Below are positions 7,868-15,969 of a stretch of 24,249 bases of DNA, one piece after another. The stretch is from the NCBI GenBank assembly GCA_035302865.1, contig DATGSF010000198.1, positions 1 through 24,249 of the forward strand, written 5' to 3'. This stretch comes from DATGSF01 sp035302865. GTDB taxonomy: Bacteria > Bacteroidota > Bacteroidia > Chitinophagales > Chitinophagaceae. The number at the start of each line of letters is the position of its first letter. Position 1 is the stretch's first letter. Below the pieces are notes generated by a model. That model saw nothing but the letters and a program-made list of their open reading frames with translations, did no database searches and was not told the origin of the DNA. The position numbers and the translations under genes were made by a program.

Positions 7868-9058
7868 ATGTATAAGCATTTAAGAATTACTGGTGCAATC
7901 CTTTTATCAGGATTGTTAATGAGCCAAAGCAGTTTTGGACAAACAAGTTTAGATGGAAAAAAAGTAGGAACAGGAGCAGTTGGAACTGCTGTACCTTTTT
8001 TAACAATTTCTCCCGATGCAAGAAGCGGAGCTATGGGTGATGTAGGTATAGCAATAAGTCCTGATGCAAATTCCCAATATTGGAATGTAGGTAAGGTAGT
8101 AAAAAATAAAGATAAATATGGCTTTTCTATCACTTATACTCCTTGGTTAAGTGATATAGTAAAAGATGTATTTTTAGGCTATTTATCTGGCTATGCTAAA
8201 TTTGGCGAAAACGACAATCAAGCGATAAGTGCTTCTTTACGTTATTTTAATTTAGGCGATATCCAATTTACTGATATCCAAGGAGAACACATTGGAACAG
8301 GAAGTCCAAGAGAATTTTCTTTTGATTTAGGCTACTCTAGAGATTTATCGGAACATTTATCTTTAGGTGCTAACTTACGCTATATACATTCTAATATAGT
8401 ATCTGGTGCAGGAGCCACAGAAATTGGAGCAGAATCAAAACCTGGAAATGCTTTTGCAGCTGATTTAGGTGTATTTTACACTACTACTTCTCAATTAGCA
8501 GATGAGCAAGCTGGTACTTTTAATGCAGGGGCAGTATTAACTAATGTTGGTTCAAAGATTACCTACAGTGAAAGAAATAAAGATTTCTTACCTGCTCGTT
8601 TAGGTTTAGGTGCTGCTTATAATTACAAGTTTGACAGATATAGCGAATTAGCATTTGGAGTAGACTTACAAAAAACTTTAGTTCCAGCTCCAATTGAGAA
8701 AGAAGATGAAAATGGCGATAGATTTTGGGATACAGAATATTATCAAGATATGGGAGTAGTAACGGGTATCTTTGAATCCTTTAAACATGCTCCAAAAGGA
8801 TTTGGTACCAATATTGCTGTAGGAGCAGAATATTGGTACCAGCAACAATTTGCTTTAAGAGCAGGTTATTATTATGAGCATAAAGATAATGGGAATAGGC
8901 AATACCTAACCGCTGGCGTGGGTATAAAATATAATATATTCGGATTAAACTTCTCTTATTTAGTTCCTTCAGGATCTTCTACAACGAGAAATCCTTTATC
9001 CAACACTTTGCGATTTTCCTTAACTTTTGATTTTGATCAATTAGGAAAACAGGAATAA
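7868..9058 (+). CDS. porV: Type IX secretion outer-membrane protein PorV (LptO)
   Basis: A 396-residue FadL-family beta-barrel. The signal peptide ends near residue 24 (LMSQSSFG|Q). PFLTISPDARSGAMGDVG and SPDANSQYWN follow, which are hallmark N-terminal sequences of PorV. The rest shows alternating amphipathic strands with many Gly, Tyr and Phe residues, and the protein ends in a strand with the aromatic LRFSLTFDF, as in outer-membrane barrels. PorV carries cargo from the Sov translocon to the PorU attachment complex. It lies directly downstream of porU, has a probable promoter of its own at 7783-7790, and is followed by a strong terminator at 9081-9113. Length and motifs agree with the family and nothing appears missing. 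Confidence 0.94.
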   Translation: MYKHLRITGAILLSGLLMSQSSFGQTSLDGKKVGTGAVGTAVPFLTISPDARSGAMGDVGIAISPDANSQYWNVGKVVKNKDKYGFSITYTPWLSDIVKDVFLGYLSGYAKFGENDNQAISASLRYFNLGDIQFTDIQGEHIGTGSPREFSFDLGYSRDLSEHLSLGANLRYIHSNIVSGAGATEIGAESKPGNAFAADLGVFYTTTSQLADEQAGTFNAGAVLTNVGSKITYSERNKDFLPARLGLGAAYNYKFDRYSELAFGVDLQKTLVPAPIEKEDENGDRFWDTEYYQDMGVVTGIFESFKHAPKGFGTNIAVGAEYWYQQQFALRAGYYYEHKDNGNRQYLTAGVGIKYNIFGLNFSYLVPSGSSTTRNPLSNTLRFSLTFDFDQLGKQE

Positions 9059-9080
9059 TAAAGCAAGAAGAAATTTATAA

Positions 9081-9113
9081 AAAACGAGTGTAATAAATTA
9101 CGCTCGTTTTTTT
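9081..9113 (+). terminator. Rho-independent terminator of porV
   Basis: AAAACGAGTGTAAT pairs with ATTACGCTCGTTTT (9081-9094 with 9097-9110). This is a 14-bp stem with one G-U pair and a tight AA centre, followed by a run of seven T (9107-9113). It lies 22 bp after the porV stop. The end of the T run is also the first base of the ispF -7 element. Confidence 0.9.
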
Positions 9114-9120
9114 ATCTTTG
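9113..9120 (+). promoter_or_regulatory. ispF promoter -7 element (TATCTTTG)
   Basis: An exact TAnnTTTG match 18 bp before the ispF ATG at 9139, identical in sequence to the sufS and porV elements. It begins on the last T of the porV terminator. The -33 region would therefore lie inside the terminator hairpin. Confidence 0.6.
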
Positions 9121-9138
9121 TGTTTAAAAAATAAAATT

Positions 9139-9615
9139 ATGAAAATTAGAATTGGTCTAGGCGTAGATTTTCACCAATTAAAAGAAGGACATCCCTTCAT
9201 TTTAGGAGGTATAGAAGTTCCACACTCTAAGGGAGCAATTGGTCATTCTGATGCAGATGTATTACTTCATGCCATAACAGATGCGCTGTTCGGTGCTTTA
9301 AGCATGGGAGATATAGGTACTCATTTTCCTGACACAGATTCTAAGTACAAAAATATAGATAGTAAAATTTTATTAAAAGATTGCTATCAAATGATAAAAT
9401 TAAAAGGATGGAAAATAGTAAATATTGATAGCACGATTTGTTTACAGCAACCCAAAATTAAAGATTATATACCGCAAATGCGAAAAGTAATCAGCGAACT
9501 TTTAGAAATAGACTATGAAGATATTTCTATCAAAGCTACTACTGCTGAAAAAATGGGATTTGTTGGAAGAGAAGAAGGTGTACAGAGCTTTGCACAAGTT
9601 TTACTTAGTAAATAA
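9139..9615 (+). CDS. ispF: 2-C-methyl-D-erythritol 2,4-cyclodiphosphate synthase IspF
   Basis: A 158-residue enzyme of the non-mevalonate (MEP) isoprenoid pathway. It cyclises CDP-ME 2-phosphate to MEcPP with release of CMP. The zinc ligands D10, H12 and H44 are present in GLGVDFH and DADVLLHAI, matching D8, H10 and H42 of E. coli. GDIGTHFPDTD and the substrate-binding TTAEKMGFVGR near the C-terminus are also conserved. Length is standard. The ATG at 9139 is chosen over an in-frame TTG at 9118, which lies inside the promoter element. Its presence shows that this organism uses the MEP route. It is a single-gene unit between a terminator and a convergent channel gene whose stop lies 8 bp away. 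Confidence 0.96.
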   Translation: MKIRIGLGVDFHQLKEGHPFILGGIEVPHSKGAIGHSDADVLLHAITDALFGALSMGDIGTHFPDTDSKYKNIDSKILLKDCYQMIKLKGWKIVNIDSTICLQQPKIKDYIPQMRKVISELLEIDYEDISIKATTAEKMGFVGREEGVQSFAQVLLSK

Positions 9616-9623
9616 CAGAAATT

Positions 9624-10490
9624 TTATTCATCCATTTTCTTTTTTACCTTATCTTGTTGTTTAGCCTTTAAAGTATGACCACAAAGCAAGCAATAAATTG
9701 CTCCATAATCATGTTCTTTAAATCCACATTCTGGACAATATTTAACTAGATTATTTCGATTTCTTGCTTCATATCGTTCTCTAGTCAATTCTGATGTAAC
9801 AATACCAGTTGGCACTGCAATAATACTATAACCACAAACCATAACTATCAGTGCCAAAGCTTGTCCTAAAGGTGTTGCTGGAGTAACATCTCCATAACCA
9901 ACAGTTGTTATGGTAACAGCAGCCCAATAAATACTTTTTGGAATACTTTCAAAACCTGGTGTATCTTTTTCAATTATATATGCAGCGGAACCAATGATTA
10001 AAGCCATAATAACTATAAACATCATAAATAACATGATTTTTCTATAGCTATTATACAAAGCTTTTATTATATAGTTACTTTCTCTTAAATAAGCACTTAG
10101 TTTTAAAATTTTAAAAACACGCAATAAACGCAAGCTACGAAACACAAGTAAAAACTGATATTCCATATAAAATATCCCTAAATATGCTGGAATAATTGAT
10201 AAAAAATCTACAATTCCAAGTCCACTCAGAATATACTTCCTTTTATTATCAGCTATATAAATTCTTAAAATATATTCTAAGGTAAACAAGATTGTAAAGA
10301 ACCATTCCACAACATACAAAGACTCATGATGCTCATGATGTATGGATGGAACGCTATCAAATAAAATTACAAGTACACTTAAAACAATTGCTAATAATAA
10401 AGTTAAATCAAATAATCTACCCAAAGCTGTGTCTGAATGAAACACAATGTTTTGTAAATAACTCTTCCATTTAGAATTTTTTCTTGCCAT
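9624..10490 (-). CDS. Voltage-gated potassium channel-type ion transporter with C-terminal zinc ribbon
   Basis: A 288-residue six-transmembrane channel subunit, expected to tetramerise in the inner membrane. S1 to S3 fill about residues 27-110. S4 carries regularly spaced charges (R118, R121, R124, K127, K130), which is a real voltage-sensor pattern. S5 (about 151-171), the pore helix and the potassium filter TVGYGD (196-201) follow, then S6 (about 208-232). The cytoplasmic tail has CPEC (252-255) and CLLC (267-270), a four-cysteine zinc ribbon. The S1-S2 loop holds a histidine cluster (HHEHH, 51-55). Similar ribbon-tailed channels occur in Bacteroidota as far as I recall. The gene is convergent with ispF and divergent from lepA. 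Potassium selectivity is inferred from the filter; the physiological role is unknown. Confidence 0.9.
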   Translation of the reverse strand: MARKNSKWKSYLQNIVFHSDTALGRLFDLTLLLAIVLSVLVILFDSVPSIHHEHHESLYVVEWFFTILFTLEYILRIYIADNKRKYILSGLGIVDFLSIIPAYLGIFYMEYQFLLVFRSLRLLRVFKILKLSAYLRESNYIIKALYNSYRKIMLFMMFIVIMALIIGSAAYIIEKDTPGFESIPKSIYWAAVTITTVGYGDVTPATPLGQALALIVMVCGYSIIAVPTGIVTSELTRERYEARNRNNLVKYCPECGFKEHDYGAIYCLLCGHTLKAKQQDKVKKKMDE

Positions 10491-10622
10491 TATATAATGA
10501 TTTAATTAGTATATTATACATTTATCTTTAATAAAAGTATAGTAAAAGTAAGAAACAGATAGAAGAAGCAAGGCACTTTAATGAAAAAATTAAAAAATAC
10601 ATAATAAGTGCTTAAAAAATTG

Positions 10623-10630
10623 TATTTTCG
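10623..10630 (+). promoter_or_regulatory. Possible lepA -7 element (TATTTTCG)
   Basis: TATTTTCG is one mismatch from TAnnTTTG and lies 30 bp before the lepA ATG, a distance similar to the other promoters here. The rest of the 169-bp gap shared with the divergent channel gene (10491-10659) is AT-rich and shows no other motif I recognise. Confidence 0.35.
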
Positions 10631-10659
10631 CATAACTGTGTATTCAGTTTATTTATTTT

Positions 10660-12456
10660 ATGAAGAACATTAGAAATTTCTGCATTATTGCTCATATTGA
10701 TCATGGCAAGAGCACGTTGGCTGACCGTTTATTAGAAAGTACTAAAGCGGTTACAGAAAGGGAAATGCAATCCCGAGTTTTAGATGATATGGATTTAGAA
10801 AAGGAAAAAGGGATTACCATAAAAAGTAAAGCCATCCAAGTAGAACATATCCATAAAGGAGAAAATTACACATTAAACCTAATCGACACTCCTGGTCATG
10901 TGGATTTCTCCTATGAAGTTAGTAGAGCTTTAGCAGCTTGTGAAGGAGCATTATTATTAGTTGACGCAACTCAAGGAATTCAAGCACAAACTATTTCCAA
11001 TTTATATTTAGCTATTGATAATGATTTAGAAATCATCCCAATAGTTAATAAGGTAGATATGGATGGCGCTATGATTGAGGAAGTTGAAGAGCAAATTATT
11101 GATTTATTAGGTTGTAAGAAAGAAGAAATTATCCATGCAAGTGGTAAAACGGGAATTGGAATTGAACAAATTCTCGAAGCTATTATCGAGCGTATTCCAG
11201 CACCAGTTGGTGATCCAGAAGCACCACTTCAAGCATTAGTTTTTGACTCTGTTTTTAATTCCTATAGAGGCATAATTGTTTATTACAGAATTTTAAATGG
11301 TACCTTAAAGAAAGGAGAAGAAATTAAATTTATTCATACACAAAAAAAGTATGAAGCAGATGAGATTGGCTCTTTAAAAATAGATTTAAGTCCTAAAGAT
11401 GTTGTAAAAGCTGGAGATGTAGGCTATGTAATTACGGGTATTAAAAATGCAAAAGAAGTAAAAGTTGGAGACACTTTAACTTCAGTAGAAAATCCTACCA
11501 CTGAAGCTATTCAGGGTTTTGAGGATGTAAAGCCCATGGTCTTTGCAGGTATTTTCCCTGTAGCAAATGAAGATTTTGAAGAACTGAGAGACTGCATGGA
11601 GAAGCTACAACTTAATGATGCATCTTTAACTTTTCAAACAGAAACTTCACAAGCATTAGGATTTGGTTTTCGATGCGGATTTTTAGGAATGTTACACATG
11701 GAAATCATTCAAGAACGCTTAGAAAGAGAATTTAATCAATCTGTAATTACTACAGTACCCAACGTAAACTTTAGGGCATATACCACAAAGGAACCTGAAA
11801 CTATAGTTCAAGTTGATAATCCTTCTGACATGCCCGACCCTACCCACTTATTACGAATCGAAGAACCTTTTATTCGTGCACAAATTATTACAAGTCCTGA
11901 TTATATAGGAAATGTAATGACACTATGTTTGGGAAGAAGAGGATATTTGATAAATCAAAGCTATTTAACTTCAAGTCGTGTAGAATTAATTTTTGAAATG
12001 CCTATGGCTGAAATAGTCTTTGATTTTTATGACAAATTAAAATCTTCAACTAGAGGATATGCTTCATTTGATTATAGCTTTCTAGAGTTTAGGGATAGCG
12101 ATATTATTAAAATGGATATTTTATTAAATGGAGATAAAGTGGATGCTTTAAGCGCACTAATTCATAAATCCAATGCTGAAGAATTTGGTAGAAAATTATG
12201 TAAAAAATTAAAAGAGCTTGTTCCAAGACAACAATATGTAGTAGCAATTCAAGCGGCAATTGGTTCAAAGATTGTAGCAAGAGAAAACGTTTCTGCTATG
12301 AGAAAGGATGTTACTGCTCGTTGTTATGGTGGTGATATATCTAGAAAAAGAAAATTATTAGAAAGGCAAAAAGAAGGTAAAAAACGCATGCGTCAAATTG
12401 GAAATGTAGAAGTTCCTCAAGAAGCCTTTTTAGCTGTTTTAAAATTAGACTATTAA
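10660..12456 (+). CDS. lepA: Elongation factor 4 (LepA), ribosomal translocase-like GTPase
   Basis: A 598-residue translational GTPase. G1 is AHIDHGKST (11-19), G3 DTPGHVDF, G4 NKVD, and G5 ASGKTG, where the usual SAK is SGK. Domains II, III and V follow, and the LepA-specific C-terminal domain contains RKRKLLERQKEGKKRMRQIG near the end, which distinguishes it from EF-G. EF4 binds ribosomes and affects initiation or back-translocation under stress. The length is exactly typical. It heads a co-directional run with paaB 30 bp downstream. Confidence 0.97.
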   Translation: MKNIRNFCIIAHIDHGKSTLADRLLESTKAVTEREMQSRVLDDMDLEKEKGITIKSKAIQVEHIHKGENYTLNLIDTPGHVDFSYEVSRALAACEGALLLVDATQGIQAQTISNLYLAIDNDLEIIPIVNKVDMDGAMIEEVEEQIIDLLGCKKEEIIHASGKTGIGIEQILEAIIERIPAPVGDPEAPLQALVFDSVFNSYRGIIVYYRILNGTLKKGEEIKFIHTQKKYEADEIGSLKIDLSPKDVVKAGDVGYVITGIKNAKEVKVGDTLTSVENPTTEAIQGFEDVKPMVFAGIFPVANEDFEELRDCMEKLQLNDASLTFQTETSQALGFGFRCGFLGMLHMEIIQERLEREFNQSVITTVPNVNFRAYTTKEPETIVQVDNPSDMPDPTHLLRIEEPFIRAQIITSPDYIGNVMTLCLGRRGYLINQSYLTSSRVELIFEMPMAEIVFDFYDKLKSSTRGYASFDYSFLEFRDSDIIKMDILLNGDKVDALSALIHKSNAEEFGRKLCKKLKELVPRQQYVVAIQAAIGSKIVARENVSAMRKDVTARCYGGDISRKRKLLERQKEGKKRMRQIGNVEVPQEAFLAVLKLDY

Positions 12457-12486
12457 TTTATATCTTAGACAAAAAAATTTAGATTT

Positions 12487-12777
12487 ATGGCAAATAATAA
12501 AGAATGGCCTTTATGGGAAGTATTTATTCGTTCCAATACAGGTTTAGATCACAAACACGTAGGTAGTTTACATGCTGTTGATGCACAAATGGCTATAGAA
12601 AATGCTAGAGATGTTTATACAAGAAGATTAGAAGGTGTAAGTATATGGGTGGTGGAATCTAAGAATATTCATGCTTCTCTACCTGAAGAAGCTGGAATGC
12701 TTTATGATCCAGCAGAAGATAAAATTTATAGACACCCTACATTTTACGAATTACCAGATGAAGTAAAATACATGTAA
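12487..12777 (+). CDS. paaB: 1,2-phenylacetyl-CoA epoxidase subunit PaaB
   Basis: A 96-residue protein closely resembling PaaB. It has WEVFIRSNTGLDHKHVGSLH near the N-terminus, AIENARDVYTRR in the middle, and the WVV and FYELPDEVKYM ending seen in the family. PaaB is a small non-catalytic bridging subunit of the PaaABC(E) multicomponent monooxygenase, which epoxidises phenylacetyl-CoA. paaC follows 13 bp downstream, but paaA (the di-iron catalytic subunit), paaD and paaE are not here. The gene is placed between lepA and envelope genes. It is probably translated from the same transcript as its neighbours. Confidence 0.9.
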   Translation: MANNKEWPLWEVFIRSNTGLDHKHVGSLHAVDAQMAIENARDVYTRRLEGVSIWVVESKNIHASLPEEAGMLYDPAEDKIYRHPTFYELPDEVKYM

Positions 12778-12790
12778 GAAAGATAACATT

Positions 12791-13615
12791 ATGAATATAG
12801 ATTTAAAATACATTTCTTATTTGCTCCAATTTGCAGATAATTCTTTGATTTTAGGACAAAGAATTTCAGAATGGACTGGACATGGACCAGTTTTAGAACA
12901 AGATATCGCTATGACCAATATAGCTTTAGATCATATTGGACAAGCAAGAGCTTTTTATCAATATGCTGCAGAGAAGCTAAATCAAATTTCTATTGAAGAA
13001 CAAAAAACCTACTTTAAATCTCCTAGTATTATTGAAAATTTAGGAAAGTTGGATGAAGATGATTTAGCATTTTTAAGAGATGCATGGGATTATAAAAACT
13101 TGCTTTTGGTAGAACAACCCAATGGTGACATAGCTTATACTATTACTCGTTCTTTCTTTTATGATCATTTCATTGTTTTAGCTTTTGAATATATCTTAAA
13201 TCATTCAAAAGATTTACAATTAAAAGCAATAGCAGAAAAATCAATTAAAGAAAGTAAATATCATAGACGTTGGAGCTCTGAATGGATGATTCGTCTTGGA
13301 GATGGTACAGAACTTAGCAAGAAGAAGATGCAAAAAGCATTAGAAGATTTATTACCATATGTTGGTGAAATGTTTACCCATTCCAAAGTTGAAAAAGATT
13401 TACTTGGTAATGAAAATCTAATAGATTTAGAAAGTATAGAAAAACAATGGAAAGTCAATATTAAAGAAGTATTAGATGAAGCTACGCTTTCTTTGCCTGA
13501 AGAAATGCCATGGATGCAAAATGGAGGAAAAGATGGTGTGCATTCTGAACACTTAGGTTATATCCTTGCAGAAATGCAATTTATGCAGAGAGCTTATCCT
13601 AATATGGAATGGTAA
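12791..13615 (+). CDS. paaC: Phenylacetyl-CoA epoxygenase structural subunit PaaC
   Basis: A 274-residue all-helical ferritin-like protein. The N-terminal LLQFADNSLILGQRISEWTG and QDIAMTNIALDHIGQARAFY (about 37-56), with ESKYHRRW (about 155-162), match PaaC. In the characterised complex PaaC is the structural partner of catalytic PaaA and does not itself carry the functional di-iron centre. It ends in MQRAYPNMEW, the usual family end. It lies 13 bp after paaB and 8 bp before a polysaccharide deacetylase gene. Without paaA in the window, function depends on a paaA elsewhere in the genome. Confidence 0.9.
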   Translation: MNIDLKYISYLLQFADNSLILGQRISEWTGHGPVLEQDIAMTNIALDHIGQARAFYQYAAEKLNQISIEEQKTYFKSPSIIENLGKLDEDDLAFLRDAWDYKNLLLVEQPNGDIAYTITRSFFYDHFIVLAFEYILNHSKDLQLKAIAEKSIKESKYHRRWSSEWMIRLGDGTELSKKKMQKALEDLLPYVGEMFTHSKVEKDLLGNENLIDLESIEKQWKVNIKEVLDEATLSLPEEMPWMQNGGKDGVHSEHLGYILAEMQFMQRAYPNMEW

Positions 13616-13623
13616 ATTAAATC

Positions 13624-14427
13624 ATGTTTAAAAATAAATTTACTACTTATACAATATTATTCCTTATCGTAGCAGTACATTTACTGTTAGATGTCCTATA
13701 TAATAGTAGAAGTATTTTATGGCTCCTCTTATCTATTTTAATTTACATATTAATAGTTATAAGAGGAGTTTTTGATATACGCAGGGACTTTTTCTTTAAA
13801 AGCATACATAAAACCATGGGTTTTCGTTTAAAATACGAAAATGGTGAAATAAAATACATTCCACAAAAGCAAATTGCTTTAACGTTCGATGATGGACCAC
13901 ATCCAATTTTAACTCCGAAATTTTTAGATTTTTTACATAAAGAAAAGATTCAAGCTACCTTTTTTGTTATTGGAAAAAATGCTGAAAAACATCCAGAAAT
14001 TTTAGAGAGAATTATAAAAGAAGGACATAGCATAGGATTACATAGTTGGAATCATCAAAACCATGGCCCTTTTCAAAAAACACAAGATCAAATTGAAGAG
14101 TATCAAAATTTACAAGAGTTTTTAAAAGAAAAAATACATTATAAAACAAAATTAGCAAGACCACCCTTCGGAATTACAAATCCGAGAATAATGAAAGCAT
14201 TTGAATCATTAGAATTACAATCTATAGGTTGGTCGATACGATCTTTAGATACAAAAAGTAATGCGGAACAAATAAGTAAAAGGGTGATTAAAAATTTAAA
14301 AAAGCCAAATCAAATTATTCTTTTACATGATACGCAAGAACAAAGTCTAGAGGCATTAGAAAGCATAGTAAGGCATGTAAAAGAAAAAAATTGGGAATTT
14401 AGTAATTTAGAATATTTTAATTCATGA
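13624..14427 (+). CDS. Membrane-anchored polysaccharide deacetylase (NodB/CE4 domain)
   Basis: A 267-residue protein with two N-terminal transmembrane helices (about residues 8-25 and 30-48) and then a NodB domain. Motif 1 is LTFDDGP (D89 catalytic base, D90 metal ligand), motif 2 is HSWNH (metal ligands H140 and H144), motif 3 is RPPFG (179-183) and motif 5 is ILLHD (H235). All catalytic elements are intact. CE4 enzymes remove acetyl groups from N-acetylated sugars in peptidoglycan or other glycans. Which one is used here cannot be told, and the side of the membrane depends on topology. The stop overlaps the next gene's start by four bases (ATGA), so the two are translationally coupled. Confidence 0.88.
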   Translation: MFKNKFTTYTILFLIVAVHLLLDVLYNSRSILWLLLSILIYILIVIRGVFDIRRDFFFKSIHKTMGFRLKYENGEIKYIPQKQIALTFDDGPHPILTPKFLDFLHKEKIQATFFVIGKNAEKHPEILERIIKEGHSIGLHSWNHQNHGPFQKTQDQIEEYQNLQEFLKEKIHYKTKLARPPFGITNPRIMKAFESLELQSIGWSIRSLDTKSNAEQISKRVIKNLKKPNQIILLHDTQEQSLEALESIVRHVKEKNWEFSNLEYFNS

Positions 14428-15143
14428 AAGAAGTAATACTATTGGCGGGAGGTTTAGGAACGAGATTACGTTCTGAAGTTGATAATACACCAAAAGCTTT
14501 AGCTCCAATTCAAGATCATGTTTTCTTAGATTATTTATTTAGTTACCTAGAAACACAGTGGGTTGATCATGTAATTTTAGCATTGGGATATGAAAGCAAG
14601 CAAATATTGGATTGGTTAAAAAACAAAGCTTTCACTTTTAAAGTAAGTACTTCATTAGAACAAGAACCTTTAGGAACAGGAGGAGCTATTAAACGTGCCT
14701 TAATGAAATCGAAAGAAAAGAATGTGTTTGTCATGAATGCAGACACCTATTTTCCAATTAATATGCAAGAATTTTTGGATAAAGTGGATAATAATTTTCC
14801 TATTTGCATTGCACTATCAAAAGAAAAAAATCCAGCTCGATATGGAAAGGTTTTTCTAGATAAAAATAGCATTATTACGAAATTTGAGGAAAAAAATACA
14901 GAACTTCATATTTCAGAAGAATATTTTTATATAAATGCTGGAACCTATTTCATTAATAAAGATGCACTTGGTTTGGAAAATTTCAATGAAAAATTTAGCT
15001 GGGAAACTGAAGTTTTACAAAAAGAAGCAAAAAACGGAAGGATTCAGGGTATTTATATGGATGCACCATTTATAGATATAGGCATCCCTGAAGATTATAA
15101 AAAAGCACAAACCTTTATTCCTAACTTACACAATGAGGAATAG
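14424..15143 (+). CDS. Sugar-phosphate nucleotidyltransferase (HddC-like)
   Basis: A 239-residue protein with the nucleotidyltransferase signature LAGGLGTRL (7-15), K24 in TPKALAP, GTGGA (84-88) and the metal-binding NADTYF (D107). The overall pattern is that of the D-glycero-D-manno-heptose 1-phosphate guanylyltransferase (HddC) group. Such enzymes make GDP- or CDP-activated sugars for LPS, S-layer or capsule glycans. The substrate is not certain: other sugar-1-phosphate transferases (RfbA, RmlA, MurNAc-P types) share these motifs. It overlaps the deacetylase by four bases and ends the lepA-paaBC run before the hairpin at 15243-15284. This suggests a surface-glycan role together with the deacetylase. 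Confidence 0.85.
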   Translation: MKEVILLAGGLGTRLRSEVDNTPKALAPIQDHVFLDYLFSYLETQWVDHVILALGYESKQILDWLKNKAFTFKVSTSLEQEPLGTGGAIKRALMKSKEKNVFVMNADTYFPINMQEFLDKVDNNFPICIALSKEKNPARYGKVFLDKNSIITKFEEKNTELHISEEYFYINAGTYFINKDALGLENFNEKFSWETEVLQKEAKNGRIQGIYMDAPFIDIGIPEDYKKAQTFIPNLHNEE

Positions 15144-15242
15144 AATTTTATTAAAATATAAGGTTTAACATATTATCTTCTTTTCCTTAAAATTGCAAAC
15201 TAGAAATAAACTACATAATAATTATTGTACTTAAATACAGTA

Positions 15243-15284
15243 TAAAACCTAAAGGAATTAATATATTAACTTCTTTAGGTTTTA
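15243..15284. terminator. Bidirectional hairpin terminator
   Basis: TAAAACCTAAAG (15243-15254) pairs with CTTTAGGTTTTA (15273-15284). The pairing extends inward through a G-U, an A-T, one mismatch and TTAA/TTAA to a four-base loop, about 19 pairs in all. T-rich bases follow on both strands. It sits between convergent genes (nucleotidyltransferase on +, thioredoxin-like gene on -) and probably ends both transcripts. The rest of the 162-bp gap is plain AT-rich sequence. Confidence 0.82.
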
Positions 15285-15305
15285 CTTTATCATTAATTAC
15301 ATAAT

Positions 15306-15848
15306 TTAGAAATGTTTTTGTAAATAATCAAAAGGGACATTTCCTGTGTATATTTTTTCCAATACTAGTCCTGGTTTATAGATATTGATTTGAGGCATTC
15401 CATCACGAATATTGGCATCTATTGCTAAGTTCGCTTCATCTACACCTATATAATAATGAGAAATACTATTTAATGCTGTCTCTTCAAAATAGTAATCTAA
15501 ATAACTTTCCATACCATTAGCAACAACAAAGACAACATTGAATTTTTTAAAATCTTTTTCGTGTTTTTTAAAGGTCTGTCCCAATTGGATACATGAACCA
15601 CAGGTTGGATTGAAAAGAATTAAAAATGTTTTTTTATCATTCATCAATTCTTCTTTTTTAATGATAGTACCATCTTGCTTTTTTATACGAAAAACAGGCA
15701 ATTCGTCTCCAATTTTTGTGTATAAACCAGGCTTAGGTTTTTGTACATCATCTTGCTTTACAATATTATCAACTTCTTTAGCTTTAATTGTAGAGCAAGA
15801 AACCTGCGTTAATCCTAATAAAACAAATCCTAAAAATATTTTTTTCAT
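15306..15848 (-). CDS. Thioredoxin-like (redoxin/TlpA-type) envelope protein
   Basis: A 180-residue protein. The N-terminus is a signal sequence ending LTQVSC, so it may be lipidated at C18, although the lipobox is imperfect (Q at -3). The thioredoxin fold covers about residues 45-180, with active site C83-G-S-C86 in FNPTCGSC and a cis-proline at P152 in DGMPQINIY. TlpA- and AhpC-TSA-like proteins of this kind reduce disulfides or reactive species in the periplasm. The exact partner is unknown. It stands alone between convergent and divergent neighbours. The start is fixed by the ATG at the head of the signal peptide. Confidence 0.8.
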   Translation of the reverse strand: MKKIFLGFVLLGLTQVSCSTIKAKEVDNIVKQDDVQKPKPGLYTKIGDELPVFRIKKQDGTIIKKEELMNDKKTFLILFNPTCGSCIQLGQTFKKHEKDFKKFNVVFVVANGMESYLDYYFEETALNSISHYYIGVDEANLAIDANIRDGMPQINIYKPGLVLEKIYTGNVPFDYLQKHF

Positions 15849-15969
15849 AATGCATGATTGGTTAAAATATAAAGTTACACAAATTATTAATCTTTAAAAC
15901 CAATGATTTGTTAATATTCATTCCTTTACGAAATTAATTTTACTATGCTTTTATCTCTTCATATTTTCG

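Noticed and set aside
7843..8133. Minus-strand ORF opposite the start of porV
   Set aside because: A shadow of the porV frame with no family resemblance.
9118..9138. Upstream TTG start for ispF
   Set aside because: It lies inside the -7 element. The ATG at 9139 gives the standard IspF start MKIRIGLG.
15538..15897. Plus-strand ORF of 119 codons
   Set aside because: Antisense to the thioredoxin-like gene, whose CGSC motif and signal peptide are clear.
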